The notes under the pieces were generated by a model, which ran no database searches, was not told where the DNA came from, and saw only the letters and a program-made list of their open reading frames with translations. Shown in pieces: positions 33,762-44,608 of a DNA stretch of 64,000 nucleotides; position 1 is the stretch's first letter; every line of letters begins with the position of its first letter. The position numbers and the translations under genes were made by a program. Source of the stretch: Thalassospira sp. TSL5-1 (lineage in GTDB: Bacteria > Pseudomonadota > Alphaproteobacteria > Rhodospirillales > Thalassospiraceae); the NCBI RefSeq assembly GCF_001907695.1, contig NZ_KV880637.1, forward strand, positions 806,001-870,000, written 5' to 3'.

Positions 33762-35669
33762 TTAGCTTTCCTGTTTTTTGCTGGAGGTTCGCAAAATTTG
33801 TGACGCCGACTGGATGTTTACGGCAGAAACACCGGGGCGACTGGATTTGAGCTCCTGTGCGCGGGTAAGAAGATCACGCGCAATCGGTGCGGCCACGCCA
33901 GAGCCCGACCCGCCATGCTCTACCACAACAGCACAGGCATAGCGCGGGTTTTCAACCGGGGCAAAGGCGATGAACAGCGCATGGTCACGGTATTTCCACG
34001 GCAATTCTTCATTCTTGAGAACGCCGGTCTGGCGTTCGTGCATGGAAATGCGACGCACCTGGCTGGTGCCGGTTTTACCGGCCATTTCCAGCCCCTTTAT
34101 TCTAATGCGCGAGCGATAGGCCGTGCCGCGCAATTCGTTGGTCACGCCATTCATGCCGTCGCGAACGTAATTCAAATGCTGGCGCGGGATGCCCAGATCG
34201 GGGAATTCGGCATCGCTGCGCGCGGTAATATCATCTGGCGCGACATGATCGCGGGTGAGATGCGGGGTGACCGCCTTGCCCGATGCCAGACGGGCCGTCA
34301 TGGTTGCCAGTTGCAGCGGTGTGGCAAGCACATAGCCCTGACCGATGGAGCAAATCAGCGTTTCACCGCCCTGCCAGCGTTTGCCAAGCTGGGTTTCTTT
34401 CCATTCCCGTGTCGGCATCAGCCCGCCCCGTTCAGAGGGCAGGTCGATACCGGTTGGGTCGCCAAGGCCCATGCGCTTTGCCATTGCGGCAATTTTGTCG
34501 ATGCCCAGCTTCTGCGAGACCTCGTAATAATAAACGTCGCAGGAATGCTTTAGGGAGTCGTGCAGATTAACCCAGCCATGCCCGCCGCGTTTCCAGCAAT
34601 GAAACCGTGCATTGCCCAGATCAAGATGCCCGGGGCAGAAAAAACGCTGTTCCGGCGTGATAACTCCGGCCTCAAGGGCGGCCAGGGCGACACAGGTTTT
34701 GAAGGTGGAACCGGGCGCATAGGTGCCGTTAACCGCCTTGTTTGATAGCGGCGCATATTCGTTATTGATCAGGCTGTCCCACAATTTGTGGGAAATACCG
34801 TTGGTAAAGCTGTTGGGGTCGTATGTGGGGTGGGAGGACATGGCAAGCACATCGCCATTGTAAACATCCATCACCACAGCAGCGGCACTTTCATATTCCG
34901 AAAGGCGCTGATTGGCATATCGCTGTAATTCGATATCGAGTGTCAGAACAACGGTTTCGCCGCTTTCGCCTTCCTCGCGGTCAAGTTCGCGAATGACGCG
35001 GCCCAGCGCATTGACTTCCACCTGGCTGGTGCCAGCCTTGCCACGCAAGGACATATCATAGGTTTTTTCAATGCCGCTTTTGCCAATGCGAAATCCCGGT
35101 AGTTCCAGAAGCGGATCGCCGGTCAAATCCCTTTCGGCCACGGCCGCAACGTAACCCAGTGTGTGGGCCAAATGCGGGCCTTCGGGGTAATCACGGGACC
35201 GCCCGGCATCAATGATGATGCCCGGCAGGTCGGGGGCGTTTACGCCAACCCGGGCGACTTCATCCCAGGTCAGGTTATCGCGCACTGTAACAGGGACAAA
35301 AGACCGGCGACGTTTTACATCTTCTTCAACGCGGTCAATTGTTTCAGGGGCTATTTCAATGACCTGGGATAGGATTGTCAGTGTTTTGCGCACATCCGGG
35401 CTTTGTTCGCGCACGATCAGGATATGATAGTTTTGGCGGTTAACCGCCAGCGGTGCGCCAAACCGGTCGGTGACGATGCCGCGCGGGGGTGGTAGCAGGC
35501 GGTGCGAAATGCGGTTGTCATCGGCCAGGGTGGCGTAGCGGTCACGCTCCATGACTTGCAGATAATACATGCGGGCGGCAAGGCCGGTCAGCAACACGCC
35601 CTGTCCCGCGCCCAGCATAATGGCACGGCGGGTAAACATGCGGTATCTGTCTGAATCTCGGTGCCACAT
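33762..35669 (-). CDS. mrdA: Penicillin-binding protein 2, elongasome transpeptidase
   Basis: A 635-residue class B PBP. One membrane anchor near residues 14-32, a dimerisation domain, then the transpeptidase domain with the nucleophile in YAPGSTFKTCV (SxxK), the SxN-type motif in HSCDVYY, and KTG in MAGKTGTSQV. It crosslinks side-wall peptidoglycan with RodA. The Ser/Lys-rich C-terminal tail (KSSRPGVS onward) is an addition seen in related bacteria. A 244-base gap to mreD contains no gene. Confidence 0.95.
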   Translation of the reverse strand: MWHRDSDRYRMFTRRAIMLGAGQGVLLTGLAARMYYLQVMERDRYATLADDNRISHRLLPPPRGIVTDRFGAPLAVNRQNYHILIVREQSPDVRKTLTILSQVIEIAPETIDRVEEDVKRRRSFVPVTVRDNLTWDEVARVGVNAPDLPGIIIDAGRSRDYPEGPHLAHTLGYVAAVAERDLTGDPLLELPGFRIGKSGIEKTYDMSLRGKAGTSQVEVNALGRVIRELDREEGESGETVVLTLDIELQRYANQRLSEYESAAAVVMDVYNGDVLAMSSHPTYDPNSFTNGISHKLWDSLINNEYAPLSNKAVNGTYAPGSTFKTCVALAALEAGVITPEQRFFCPGHLDLGNARFHCWKRGGHGWVNLHDSLKHSCDVYYYEVSQKLGIDKIAAMAKRMGLGDPTGIDLPSERGGLMPTREWKETQLGKRWQGGETLICSIGQGYVLATPLQLATMTARLASGKAVTPHLTRDHVAPDDITARSDAEFPDLGIPRQHLNYVRDGMNGVTNELRGTAYRSRIRIKGLEMAGKTGTSQVRRISMHERQTGVLKNEELPWKYRDHALFIAFAPVENPRYACAVVVEHGGSGSGVAAPIARDLLTRAQELKSSRPGVSAVNIQSASQILRTSSKKQES

Positions 35670-35913
35670 TGGTAGGTCGGTATCCGTGTTCGGCTGCTAT
35701 GTTGCGAAGCACAGCAGGCAAAGGCAATGTTATTTTACCGCTGGCGGGCGGATATGAAAACCATCTTGTCAGCATTGAGGCCGGTTTTACGGCTAAATGC
35801 AGGCAGTGCAACAAAACAATAATGGCCGGTCACTGGCGGATGATCCCGACTGTTGAAACAGCGTGGAATCCGTCAAATTTGCGGTTGGTCCGAATGCTGG
35901 TGCCGGTCCCTGA

Positions 35914-36429
35914 TTACAGATTGCGCAACAGCCCGTTCTGAATGCGCACCAAAATCCAGGCCACCAGCGGAAACATGCCAGCGGTGATCAGGTAACTAAT
36001 CATCAATGGCTGAAAAGGCAACAGCGCCCCGCTTAACGCCGAACTAAATAACCATTGCAGCAAAAATGCCGGACCGGCGACAATGGCAAACCCCCACCAC
36101 ATGACGGTAAAGGCCTTGTTGTGAAAGAACCGCCCCTGATTGGCGCTGGCCGCCTGTACCAGAAGAAACACCAGCGAGCTAACGCCTAGCGGCAACCCGG
36201 TTAACAAATCCTGGATCAGGCCCAGCATGAAGGCGGCAAAGCCGGTCATTAAATCCGGGCGGTTCACGGCCCAAAAAAACACGGCCATCAGGGTCAGGGC
36301 AGGGGTGACATCCGCCAGTTCTGGGACGCTATAGGGCAAAAGCCCGATCAAAAGCAGGACAAAAACGCTAAATGCCGGAACCGTCGATCTTGCGATGACG
36401 TCAAGGCGTTGCCATACGCCGGGTTTCAC
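35914..36429 (-). CDS. mreD: Rod-shape protein MreD
   Basis: A 171-residue membrane protein with five to six hydrophobic segments and the MreD-type GLIQDLLTGLPLGVSSLVFLL motif. It overlaps the stop of mreC by 4 bases. MreD bridges MreC and the cytoplasmic elongation complex. Size is normal for the family. Confidence 0.9.
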   Translation of the reverse strand: MKPGVWQRLDVIARSTVPAFSVFVLLLIGLLPYSVPELADVTPALTLMAVFFWAVNRPDLMTGFAAFMLGLIQDLLTGLPLGVSSLVFLLVQAASANQGRFFHNKAFTVMWWGFAIVAGPAFLLQWLFSSALSGALLPFQPLMISYLITAGMFPLVAWILVRIQNGLLRNL

Positions 36430-37439
36430 GGCCGGGTGCCTGCGTTACCTGATGGCGGGCTGGTGAAGGGTGCTTGGTCATCTGGCATACCATCATCGGG
36501 CAGCGGGGCCACACCTACACCGGTCGCAAGGTTTATGCCGTTAACGGTCTGGTTTTCCTGTTCAAGATGCGGCATGGAATGCAGGGCATCCGGGTCCTTT
36601 AGGATACCGGCCAGCCCATAATTGACCACACGCAGATATTCCACCTGGTGACGGCGAAACAGCGGGGCAACCCGCACGGCATTTTCCGATACCGACGAAA
36701 CGATGCCCACCGGAATGCCTGGGGGAAAGGCGCCACCGTGACCCGATGTCAAAACCCGGTCGCCCGGTGCAATCGAGGCATCGGCGGTCAGGAAGGTCAG
36801 GATCGGCCGGTCGGTATTGTCACCTGATAGAAAGGCACGGTCGCGGCTGTTTTCGATCATGACCGGGATGCGCGAATTGATGTCGGTAATCAACAGAACA
36901 CGCGATGCCTGATAACCGGCATCGGCAATCCGGCCAATCAACCCCTCGTCAGATAAAACGGCCTGACCTTTGTTTACGCCATCGCGGGTGCCTGCACTGA
37001 TCATCATGCTTTGGGCAAAGGCACCGCCCATATCGGCAATGACGCGCGCGCTGACTTCGTGCTGAGCAGGCGGATTGGCAAAATGGGTCAGTTCGCGCAG
37101 GCGTTTGTTTTCGTAGTTCAGGTTCCGCGCAATCTGCTGCCAGGCCAGTAATTCGCGGTTTTCTTCGCGCAGGCGCAGGTTTTCCTCGTACAGATTGGCA
37201 AAACTTTCAATACGGCTGGTCACATCATCAATGCTGGCCGCCGGACGGGAGGCAAGACTCATGATGGGTGATACCAGATCAACGGCTGCCCCGCGAATAC
37301 GTTCGATCAATACTGTGTCCGCCTTGCCCAGCAACATCAGGGCAAAACATGAAACAATCAGCAGAATGAACGCAAACCGGTGAAGTGCCGTACGGATCGG
37401 CGAAAAAATGCGCTGTTGTGGACCACTATGTTGAGCCAC
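36426..37439 (-). CDS. mreC: Rod-shape protein MreC
   Basis: A 337-residue protein: a short cytoplasmic N-terminus, one membrane segment (FAFILLIVSCFALMLLG), a coiled coil (ESFANLYEENLRLREENREL) and the two beta barrels with INSRIPVMIENSRDRAFLSG and GDRVLTSGHGGAFPPGIPVG. I prefer the GTG at 37439, preceded by GGGGAA; a TTG at 37487 would add 16 residues. A Pro/Asp-rich C-terminal tail of about 60 residues follows the barrels. MreC activates PBP2-RodA. Confidence 0.92.
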   Translation of the reverse strand: MAQHSGPQQRIFSPIRTALHRFAFILLIVSCFALMLLGKADTVLIERIRGAAVDLVSPIMSLASRPAASIDDVTSRIESFANLYEENLRLREENRELLAWQQIARNLNYENKRLRELTHFANPPAQHEVSARVIADMGGAFAQSMMISAGTRDGVNKGQAVLSDEGLIGRIADAGYQASRVLLITDINSRIPVMIENSRDRAFLSGDNTDRPILTFLTADASIAPGDRVLTSGHGGAFPPGIPVGIVSSVSENAVRVAPLFRRHQVEYLRVVNYGLAGILKDPDALHSMPHLEQENQTVNGINLATGVGVAPLPDDGMPDDQAPFTSPPSGNAGTRP

Positions 37440-37559
37440 GTTTTTCCCCGTATTCCCCGCGTGTCGTCGAAAAACTATTCGTCGCAACTAATGATAATAA
37501 AAACGCCGAGTCGCGTCCAGTCAAGGATGCGGCCCGGCGTAGATTTTCTCACACAAACC

Positions 37560-39545
<1,986 letters not shown>

Positions 39546-39570
39546 GCGGGCGGCCAAATTGACCGCCCGT
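39546..39570 (-). terminator. Terminator of leuA
   Basis: A hairpin with arms CGGGCGG and CCGCCCG (within 39546-39570) about 50 bases after the leuA stop. The T-run on the minus strand is short, so termination strength is uncertain. Confidence 0.6.
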
Positions 39571-39619
39571 TGATAAAATATAGGATGCGGGCTGATCGTT
39601 TTAGCCCTGTTTTGCCTGG

Positions 39620-41173
39620 TTATGAGGCAATGGCGTCAGGTGCTGTTTTCTCGCTTTTGAGGATCAGCTTGTTGACCGCCGTCACATAGGCCATGCAGGA
39701 GGCAACAACCGTATCTGTGCTGGAGGCGTTGCCAATCACGGTACGGCCGTCACCTTCGAGTTTCACCGTCACCTGTGCCTGGGCATCGGTGCCCTCGGTT
39801 ACGGCATGCACCTGATAGAGCTTCAATTGCCATTCATTATGCGGGTAAATTTCCTGAATAGCGTTAAAGGTGGCGTCAATCGGGCCGTCGCCGGTGGTTT
39901 TGGCGGTTTTGGTCTCGCCATTGACCGTCAGTTCCAGTTCGGCAACCTGCGGGCCCTTGGAGCCACAAACAACGCCCAAGGACACAAACTTAATGTGTTC
40001 GTTATCGCGCAGGCCGTCATCAACCAGGGCGACGATATCATCGTCATAAACTTCTTTTTTCTTGTCGGCGAGTTCCTTGAAACGGTCAAACGCATCCTGA
40101 ATGGCGTTGTCGCCCATTTCGCCAAAGCCCAGTTCCTTGAGCTTTTCCTTAAACGCATGGCGACCGGAATGCTTGCCCATCACCAGGCTGGACTTGTTCA
40201 GCCCAATGCTTTCCGGTTTCATGATTTCATAGGTTTCGGCATGTTTCAGGTAGCCGTCCTGATGGATGCCACTTTCATGGGCAAAGGCATTGGCACCAAC
40301 AATGGCCTTGTTGGGCTGCACGACAAAGCCCGAAACCGCCGAAACCAGGCGCGAGGCATTCATGATTTTGGTGGAATCCAGCCCGGTGGAATAAGGCATG
40401 ACGTCGTTGCGGGTTTGCAGCGCCATCAGGATTTCTTCGAGTGCGGCATTCCCCGCACGTTCGCCCAAACCATTAATGGTGCATTCGATCTGGCGGGCAC
40501 CAGCCTGAACAGCGGCCAGCGAGTTGGCAACCGCCAGCCCCAAATCGTTGTGGCAATGGACCGACAGGATCGCCTTGTCGATATTGGGCACGCGATTAAA
40601 CAGCATGGTCATGGTCGCGGCATATTCGCTGGGCGTGGTGTAACCAACCGTATCGGGGATGTTGATGGTGGTGGCACCGGCGTCAATCGCGGCTTCTACG
40701 CAGCGGCACAGAAAGTCGTGGTCGGTGCGCGAGCCGTCTTCGGCGGACCATTCGACATCGTCGGTAAAGCGACGGGCAAAGGCGACGCTTTCGCTGACCT
40801 TTTCCAGCACGCGTTCCGGCTCCATCTGCAATTTGTATTTCATATGCAGCGGGCTGGTGGAAATGAACGTATGAATACGTTTCTGTTCCGCCGGGACGAG
40901 GGCTTCGCCGGCACGTTCAATGTCGCCTTTGGTGGCACGGGCCAATGAACAAATGGTCGGGCCTTTGATCTGTTTGGCGATTTCATTGACGGAACGGAAG
41001 TCGCCGTTCGATGCAATGGCAAAACCGGCCTCGATGACATCGACTTTCAGTTCGGCCAGCGCCTGGGCAACACGCAGTTTTTCATCGAGCGACATTGATG
41101 CGCCGGGGGATTGTTCCCCATCACGCAGGGTGGTGTCAAAAATGACGACGCGGTTGTCTTGCGAACTTGCCAT
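39620..41173 (-). CDS. leuA: 2-isopropylmalate synthase
   Basis: A 517-residue LeuA. The TIM-barrel starts with IFDTTLRDGEQSPGASM (metal Asp and catalytic Arg), HCHNDLGLAVANSL supplies the metal His pair, and NGLGERAGNAALEE is the second family motif. A linker leads to the C-terminal leucine-binding regulatory domain (VTVKLEGDGRTVIGNASSTD). It condenses 2-ketoisovalerate with acetyl-CoA, the first step to leucine, and should be feedback-inhibited. AGGAAACG precedes the ATG. Upstream lies a Leu-rich leader peptide gene. Confidence 0.97.
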   Translation of the reverse strand: MASSQDNRVVIFDTTLRDGEQSPGASMSLDEKLRVAQALAELKVDVIEAGFAIASNGDFRSVNEIAKQIKGPTICSLARATKGDIERAGEALVPAEQKRIHTFISTSPLHMKYKLQMEPERVLEKVSESVAFARRFTDDVEWSAEDGSRTDHDFLCRCVEAAIDAGATTINIPDTVGYTTPSEYAATMTMLFNRVPNIDKAILSVHCHNDLGLAVANSLAAVQAGARQIECTINGLGERAGNAALEEILMALQTRNDVMPYSTGLDSTKIMNASRLVSAVSGFVVQPNKAIVGANAFAHESGIHQDGYLKHAETYEIMKPESIGLNKSSLVMGKHSGRHAFKEKLKELGFGEMGDNAIQDAFDRFKELADKKKEVYDDDIVALVDDGLRDNEHIKFVSLGVVCGSKGPQVAELELTVNGETKTAKTTGDGPIDATFNAIQEIYPHNEWQLKLYQVHAVTEGTDAQAQVTVKLEGDGRTVIGNASSTDTVVASCMAYVTAVNKLILKSEKTAPDAIAS

Positions 41174-41270
41174 GACTTCGTTTCCTGTTCTTGGTCGGGC
41201 CAGAATGCCCTGTAATCATATGAAAATATTCGGAAATTCAATGCGGGCCTGAAATGCGGCGCGGCTGGTT

Positions 41271-41343
41271 CCCCTGAGCTGCGAGGCGACGTCTCATACC
41301 GCTATGTCGGGTATGGTGGCCTCGGGTGGAACGCTCAGGGGCG
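41271..41343 (-). promoter_or_regulatory. Large hairpin in the leuA leader
   Basis: CCCCTGAGC (41271-41279) pairs with GCTCAGGGG (41333-41341); inside, CGAGGC (41282-41287) pairs with GCCTCG (41319-41324) and CATACC (41295-41300) with GGTATG (41310-41315). The stop codon of the leader peptide lies in the outer stem. No T-run follows, so it need not be a terminator itself. Confidence 0.7.
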
Positions 41344-41409
41344 GGTAAGTCGTAGCGACCCGCGAGCGGCACAACCTAGAAGACCCGATAGTAGAAGCGC
41401 ATCAGACAT
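41335..41409 (-). CDS. leuA leader peptide rich in leucine codons
   Basis: A 24-codon frame 160 bases upstream of leuA on the same strand. Seven of 24 codons are Leu, clustered as CTT CTA CTA, then CTT CTA, then CTA and CTT; CTA is otherwise rare in these genes. The N-terminus reads MSDALLLSGLLG. Its stop falls in the 5' arm of a long hairpin. This is the layout of ribosome-mediated attenuation: shortage of charged tRNA-Leu stalls the ribosome and changes folding of the leader. The mechanism is inferred from the layout. Confidence 0.8.
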   Translation of the reverse strand: MSDALLLSGLLGCAARGSLRLTRP

Positions 41410-41796
41410 AATCGCCCGCCCGTTTGCCAAAACGGCAACGGCGCATGTGGCGCGATTAATGTGAATGGTCTGTTCTGCGAACATCGGTCTTCTGATCAGG
41501 TAAAATCACAGTTGGTTGATGAGTTAATGTCAACGTCATGGACGATCAGGTCAAGTAATTTTTGTACTCTTCTAGCGTATTTTTTGCGCGTTTTTGCCAA
41601 TGCGGGCGGTCGCGCCCGGCCAGCAGATTTTGTGATGCCCCTTTTTTTGGGGTGTTGGCAAATTTGCTTTGTTCAGGAACGGGCTGGTTTGGGTGTGAAA
41701 AAGTTTATATGTTCCCATCGTGCAGACCGTTGGCGAAAAGCCCGACATGGTATATGCCGGAAGATGCAGGCCGACTTTTTAAACTGGATGTAAAAA
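41410..41796. other. Divergent promoter region between leuA leader and LysE gene
   Basis: Promoters for both directions should lie here. A hairpin GCCGTT/AACGGC around 41428-41442 is present just upstream of the leader peptide gene. No coding frame is convincing. Confidence 0.4.
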
Positions 41797-42429
41797 ATGA
41801 ATCTGTCACTTTTGGCAGCCTTTATTCCAACAGCCTTTTTTGTCTCGATCACACCGGGGATGTGCATGACCCTGGCGCTGACGATGGGGATGACCATTGG
41901 AGTGCGCCGAACCTTCTGGATGATGGCGGGTGAATTGGTTGGAGTGGCCATTGTTGCGCTGTCAGCGGCATTGGGGGTCGCGGCGGTCATGCTGGAATAT
42001 CCGGCGGTTTTTGCCGTGTTCAAATATGTTGGTGGTGCGTATCTGGCCTATTTGGGCATTCAGATGTGGCGGTCACGCGGGCGCATGGCCCTGTCGCTTG
42101 ATGCAACCGCCGGTATGGCGGCGGGCAAACCGGCAAAGGCGGCGGCATTGGCAAGCCAGGGGTTCGTTACCGCCATTGCCAACCCCAAAGGCTGGGCTTT
42201 TATGGTGTCATTGTTGCCGCCCTTTATTCATGTTGATCAGCCCATAATGCCGCAGCTTTCACTTTTGGTGACAATTTTGCTGATCACCGAGCTGGGCTGC
42301 CTGATCCTGTATGCAACGGGCGGTAAATCGCTGCGACATTTTCTGGAAAAAAGCGGGAATGTTCGCATTCTCAACCGCATTGCCGGTACCTTGATGATCG
42401 GGGTCGGGATCTGGTTGGCATCAAGCTGA
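41797..42429 (+). CDS. LysE/RhtB family amino-acid exporter
   Basis: A 210-residue protein with six hydrophobic segments and LysE-family sequence: FFVSITPGMCMTLALTMGMT replaces the usual NPGP-type motif near residue 18, then KYVGGAYLAYLGIQMWRS and FVTAIANPKGWAFMVSLLPPFI. The family exports amino acids or homoserine lactones; the substrate cannot be read from sequence. The gene stands alone, divergent from leuA. About 300 bases without a gene follow. Confidence 0.88.
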   Translation: MNLSLLAAFIPTAFFVSITPGMCMTLALTMGMTIGVRRTFWMMAGELVGVAIVALSAALGVAAVMLEYPAVFAVFKYVGGAYLAYLGIQMWRSRGRMALSLDATAGMAAGKPAKAAALASQGFVTAIANPKGWAFMVSLLPPFIHVDQPIMPQLSLLVTILLITELGCLILYATGGKSLRHFLEKSGNVRILNRIAGTLMIGVGIWLASS

Positions 42430-42726
42430 CTTTACAGCGGGGCGCAGTAACACATCGCAAACACCAGCCTTAAATAAGCTGTTTGACAGATAGCAGAGCG
42501 AGCCTGTTTGTAAGGATAGGAAGACCGAAAAGGCAAGGTTTTCAGTCTCTTTAGTCTATTCCCCGCCCCTTAAAATGGACTAGAATTTAGGGATAAATTA
42601 TCTGCTTCGGGAGTGCCGGGATTATCAAAGTATCAAAAGCATCGTGCCGTTATTACTGGCATGGCGATGTTTGCGGGTTTGATTGTGGCGAAACGGGGCG
42701 CAGGAAAGAGTGATGGAGGGTCCGCG

Positions 42727-43083
42727 ATGCCCAGCGGCCCGCCCAATAGCCGGGAAAAGCAACGGATGCGTGAATTACGCTGTATCATTTTTGAAAATAT
42801 TGAAGTCATCAAGGCCATTACCGGACATCGCCGCCGTATTGGAAAGCCGTTGCCTGCCGGTCAGATCGGTAAGCTCAAAATCACCACCAGCCCGGAAATT
42901 GTCGTGACGCTGGAGCTGGTTCCTGATGACGGGCATTCTTTGTTCATTCCTTCATCAGGGGCGGAGCTTGCTGCGGCCCTGATTGCTTTTTGCATCGAGC
43001 AACGTGTACCGATGCCAGTTTCCGCCAAGAAGGCGCTAACGGTTCTTGAGGGAAATATCGCGATTAAAATTACCAAAAATTAG
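42727..43083 (+). CDS. Small conserved-looking hypothetical protein
   Basis: A 118-residue protein. GGAGGGTC upstream of the ATG at 42727 decides the start. A basic N-terminus is followed by a beta-rich core (KLKITTSPEIVVTLELVPDD) and the helix SSGAELAAALIAFCIEQRV, ending in a Lys-rich tail. I do not recognise a family. No neighbour suggests a role. Confidence 0.5.
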   Translation: MPSGPPNSREKQRMRELRCIIFENIEVIKAITGHRRRIGKPLPAGQIGKLKITTSPEIVVTLELVPDDGHSLFIPSSGAELAAALIAFCIEQRVPMPVSAKKALTVLEGNIAIKITKN

Positions 43084-43201
43084 GAGGCGTTGTTTTAGTG
43101 ATCGTGCCGGCCAAGCCGGCGCAACCAAAGCTACGCGCAATGCCGGATATAGGGGCAAAAACCGTTATACTGCAAGGGTTCTGGTCGGTCGCTGACCGGG
43201 T

Positions 43202-44236
43202 TTACCACTGCATCATTTTGCCCTTCAGGGCATTCATGCGTTCTTTTTCATCTTTGAAATTTTGCCCGGCGGTAATGCCATCCTGCACCTTGGTGATCAT
43301 CAGCCATTCCTTGACCTTCATGAAACGCGGGGCCAGGAATTGATAGGTATCGCGCACCAGACGGACGGTTTCCGGCCCGCGTTCGGGCGTGAATTCCACC
43401 CAGCGATCAAATAGCGGTTCCCAGGCACGCAGGCGGCGAAACAGATCATCGCGTTTTGTGCGGATATATTGGCGCTGGGTGGTGAAATTGCGCAGAACCG
43501 ACATGATTTCACCGGTATTGGCATCAATTTCGTCAAAAGATGTTTCAAACTGCTTCATGGCATCGTCGATCAGGCGAATGACCTGGGTGACGGTTTCAAG
43601 CACCCCTTTTTCATGGGCATAAATACGGCGTAATTCCTGCAGTTTGGAATTGACCATTTTGACCAGGCGATATTTCTCACGCAGGGTTTCAATATAGGCC
43701 AGTTCATCGGCGACCTGGTGCACCAGGTTGATCACTTCCTCGCGGTTTTCCCGGCCCATGCCCAGCTTGTCGGCGACTTCGTCAAAGGCATCATTGATTT
43801 TGCGTTTGGTGGCCGGGTCTTCGGCAATCTGCATCAGTTTTTCGGGGTCGGTGATCAGTTCTTCGCTGCCCGACATCCATGTCACAAGCTGCATGGTGAC
43901 GCGGTTATAGGCGATTTGCTGGTGGTTGGTGTCAACCTTCCATGATGCTTCGCCTGTCAGAACTTCAAGCGGCAAATCGTCGCCCGGGCGCAGGACATTG
44001 ATAAAATCCAGGGCCTTGTCGACAAGGCCGATCAATTCACCATCGTTGGATTCTTCGTCAATGCCAAATTCGCGGCAGACCGCACGCAAAGGCAGGGATA
44101 CGGTAGAACCTTCGCTCATTTTCAGGACAAACAGCGATTCATGCGAGATGTCTGATTTCTGGAAATGGCATTCCTCGAACGTTCGGAAAATTTTGTGCTG
44201 AAGGTCAAGTTTGCGTTCGCGTATCTGCTTGTTCAT
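43202..44236 (-). CDS. Conserved hypothetical helical protein
   Basis: A 344-residue soluble protein, strongly helical. The start at 44236 has GGA about 10 bases upstream. Residues 1-110 contain a mixed domain (SLFVLKMSEGSTVSLPLRAVCREFGIDEES); the centre (about 160-270) is coiled-coil-like with RKINDAFDEVADKLGMG and LREKYRLVKMVNSKLQEL; the C-terminus has FEPLFDRW-like aromatic residues (RAWEPLFDRWVEFTPERG). It precedes no operon partner but lies beside a GGDEF gene on the same strand. The family is unknown to me; a scaffold or signalling role is a guess. Confidence 0.6.
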   Translation of the reverse strand: MNKQIRERKLDLQHKIFRTFEECHFQKSDISHESLFVLKMSEGSTVSLPLRAVCREFGIDEESNDGELIGLVDKALDFINVLRPGDDLPLEVLTGEASWKVDTNHQQIAYNRVTMQLVTWMSGSEELITDPEKLMQIAEDPATKRKINDAFDEVADKLGMGRENREEVINLVHQVADELAYIETLREKYRLVKMVNSKLQELRRIYAHEKGVLETVTQVIRLIDDAMKQFETSFDEIDANTGEIMSVLRNFTTQRQYIRTKRDDLFRRLRAWEPLFDRWVEFTPERGPETVRLVRDTYQFLAPRFMKVKEWLMITKVQDGITAGQNFKDEKERMNALKGKMMQW

Positions 44237-44608
44237 CTTGCTGGTTCCGCCCGTTAAAGGCCTGTCTTTGCAGACGCTTGTTTGATTTTTGTTGTCGACA
44301 GGATGTGTTTTCCTGCGCATGCCAGACTGCTCGTAACGCCTTGCAACAGCAAAAATACCTTGTTCCCGTCACGTTTTGCAATCGCCATATTTGCCTTTTG
44401 ACCGTTTTCCGGCCTTTGGGCGCACAACATTGCAAGATCGGCAACCATGACGTTTTTTTGTGAAATTCCAATGCTGTCGCGGCTTTATGGCCTTCATGTC
44501 ATATTGGGACCGGAAGCATATGCGGCATGCTTAAGGGCATGCTAGTGTAACATGGTTCACCAATTATGGGAAAAAGGCCGAAAAACCGGGCAGGGGAACA
44601 GACCCGGA
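44237..44608. other. Gene-free stretch between the helical protein and the GGDEF gene
   Basis: No convincing coding frame. It should hold the promoter of the leftward helical-protein gene and the 3' end of the GGDEF transcript. I see no strong terminator hairpin. Confidence 0.35.

Noticed and set aside
39806..40948. Plus-strand open frame opposite leuA
   Set aside because: Antisense shadow of a well-defined enzyme gene.
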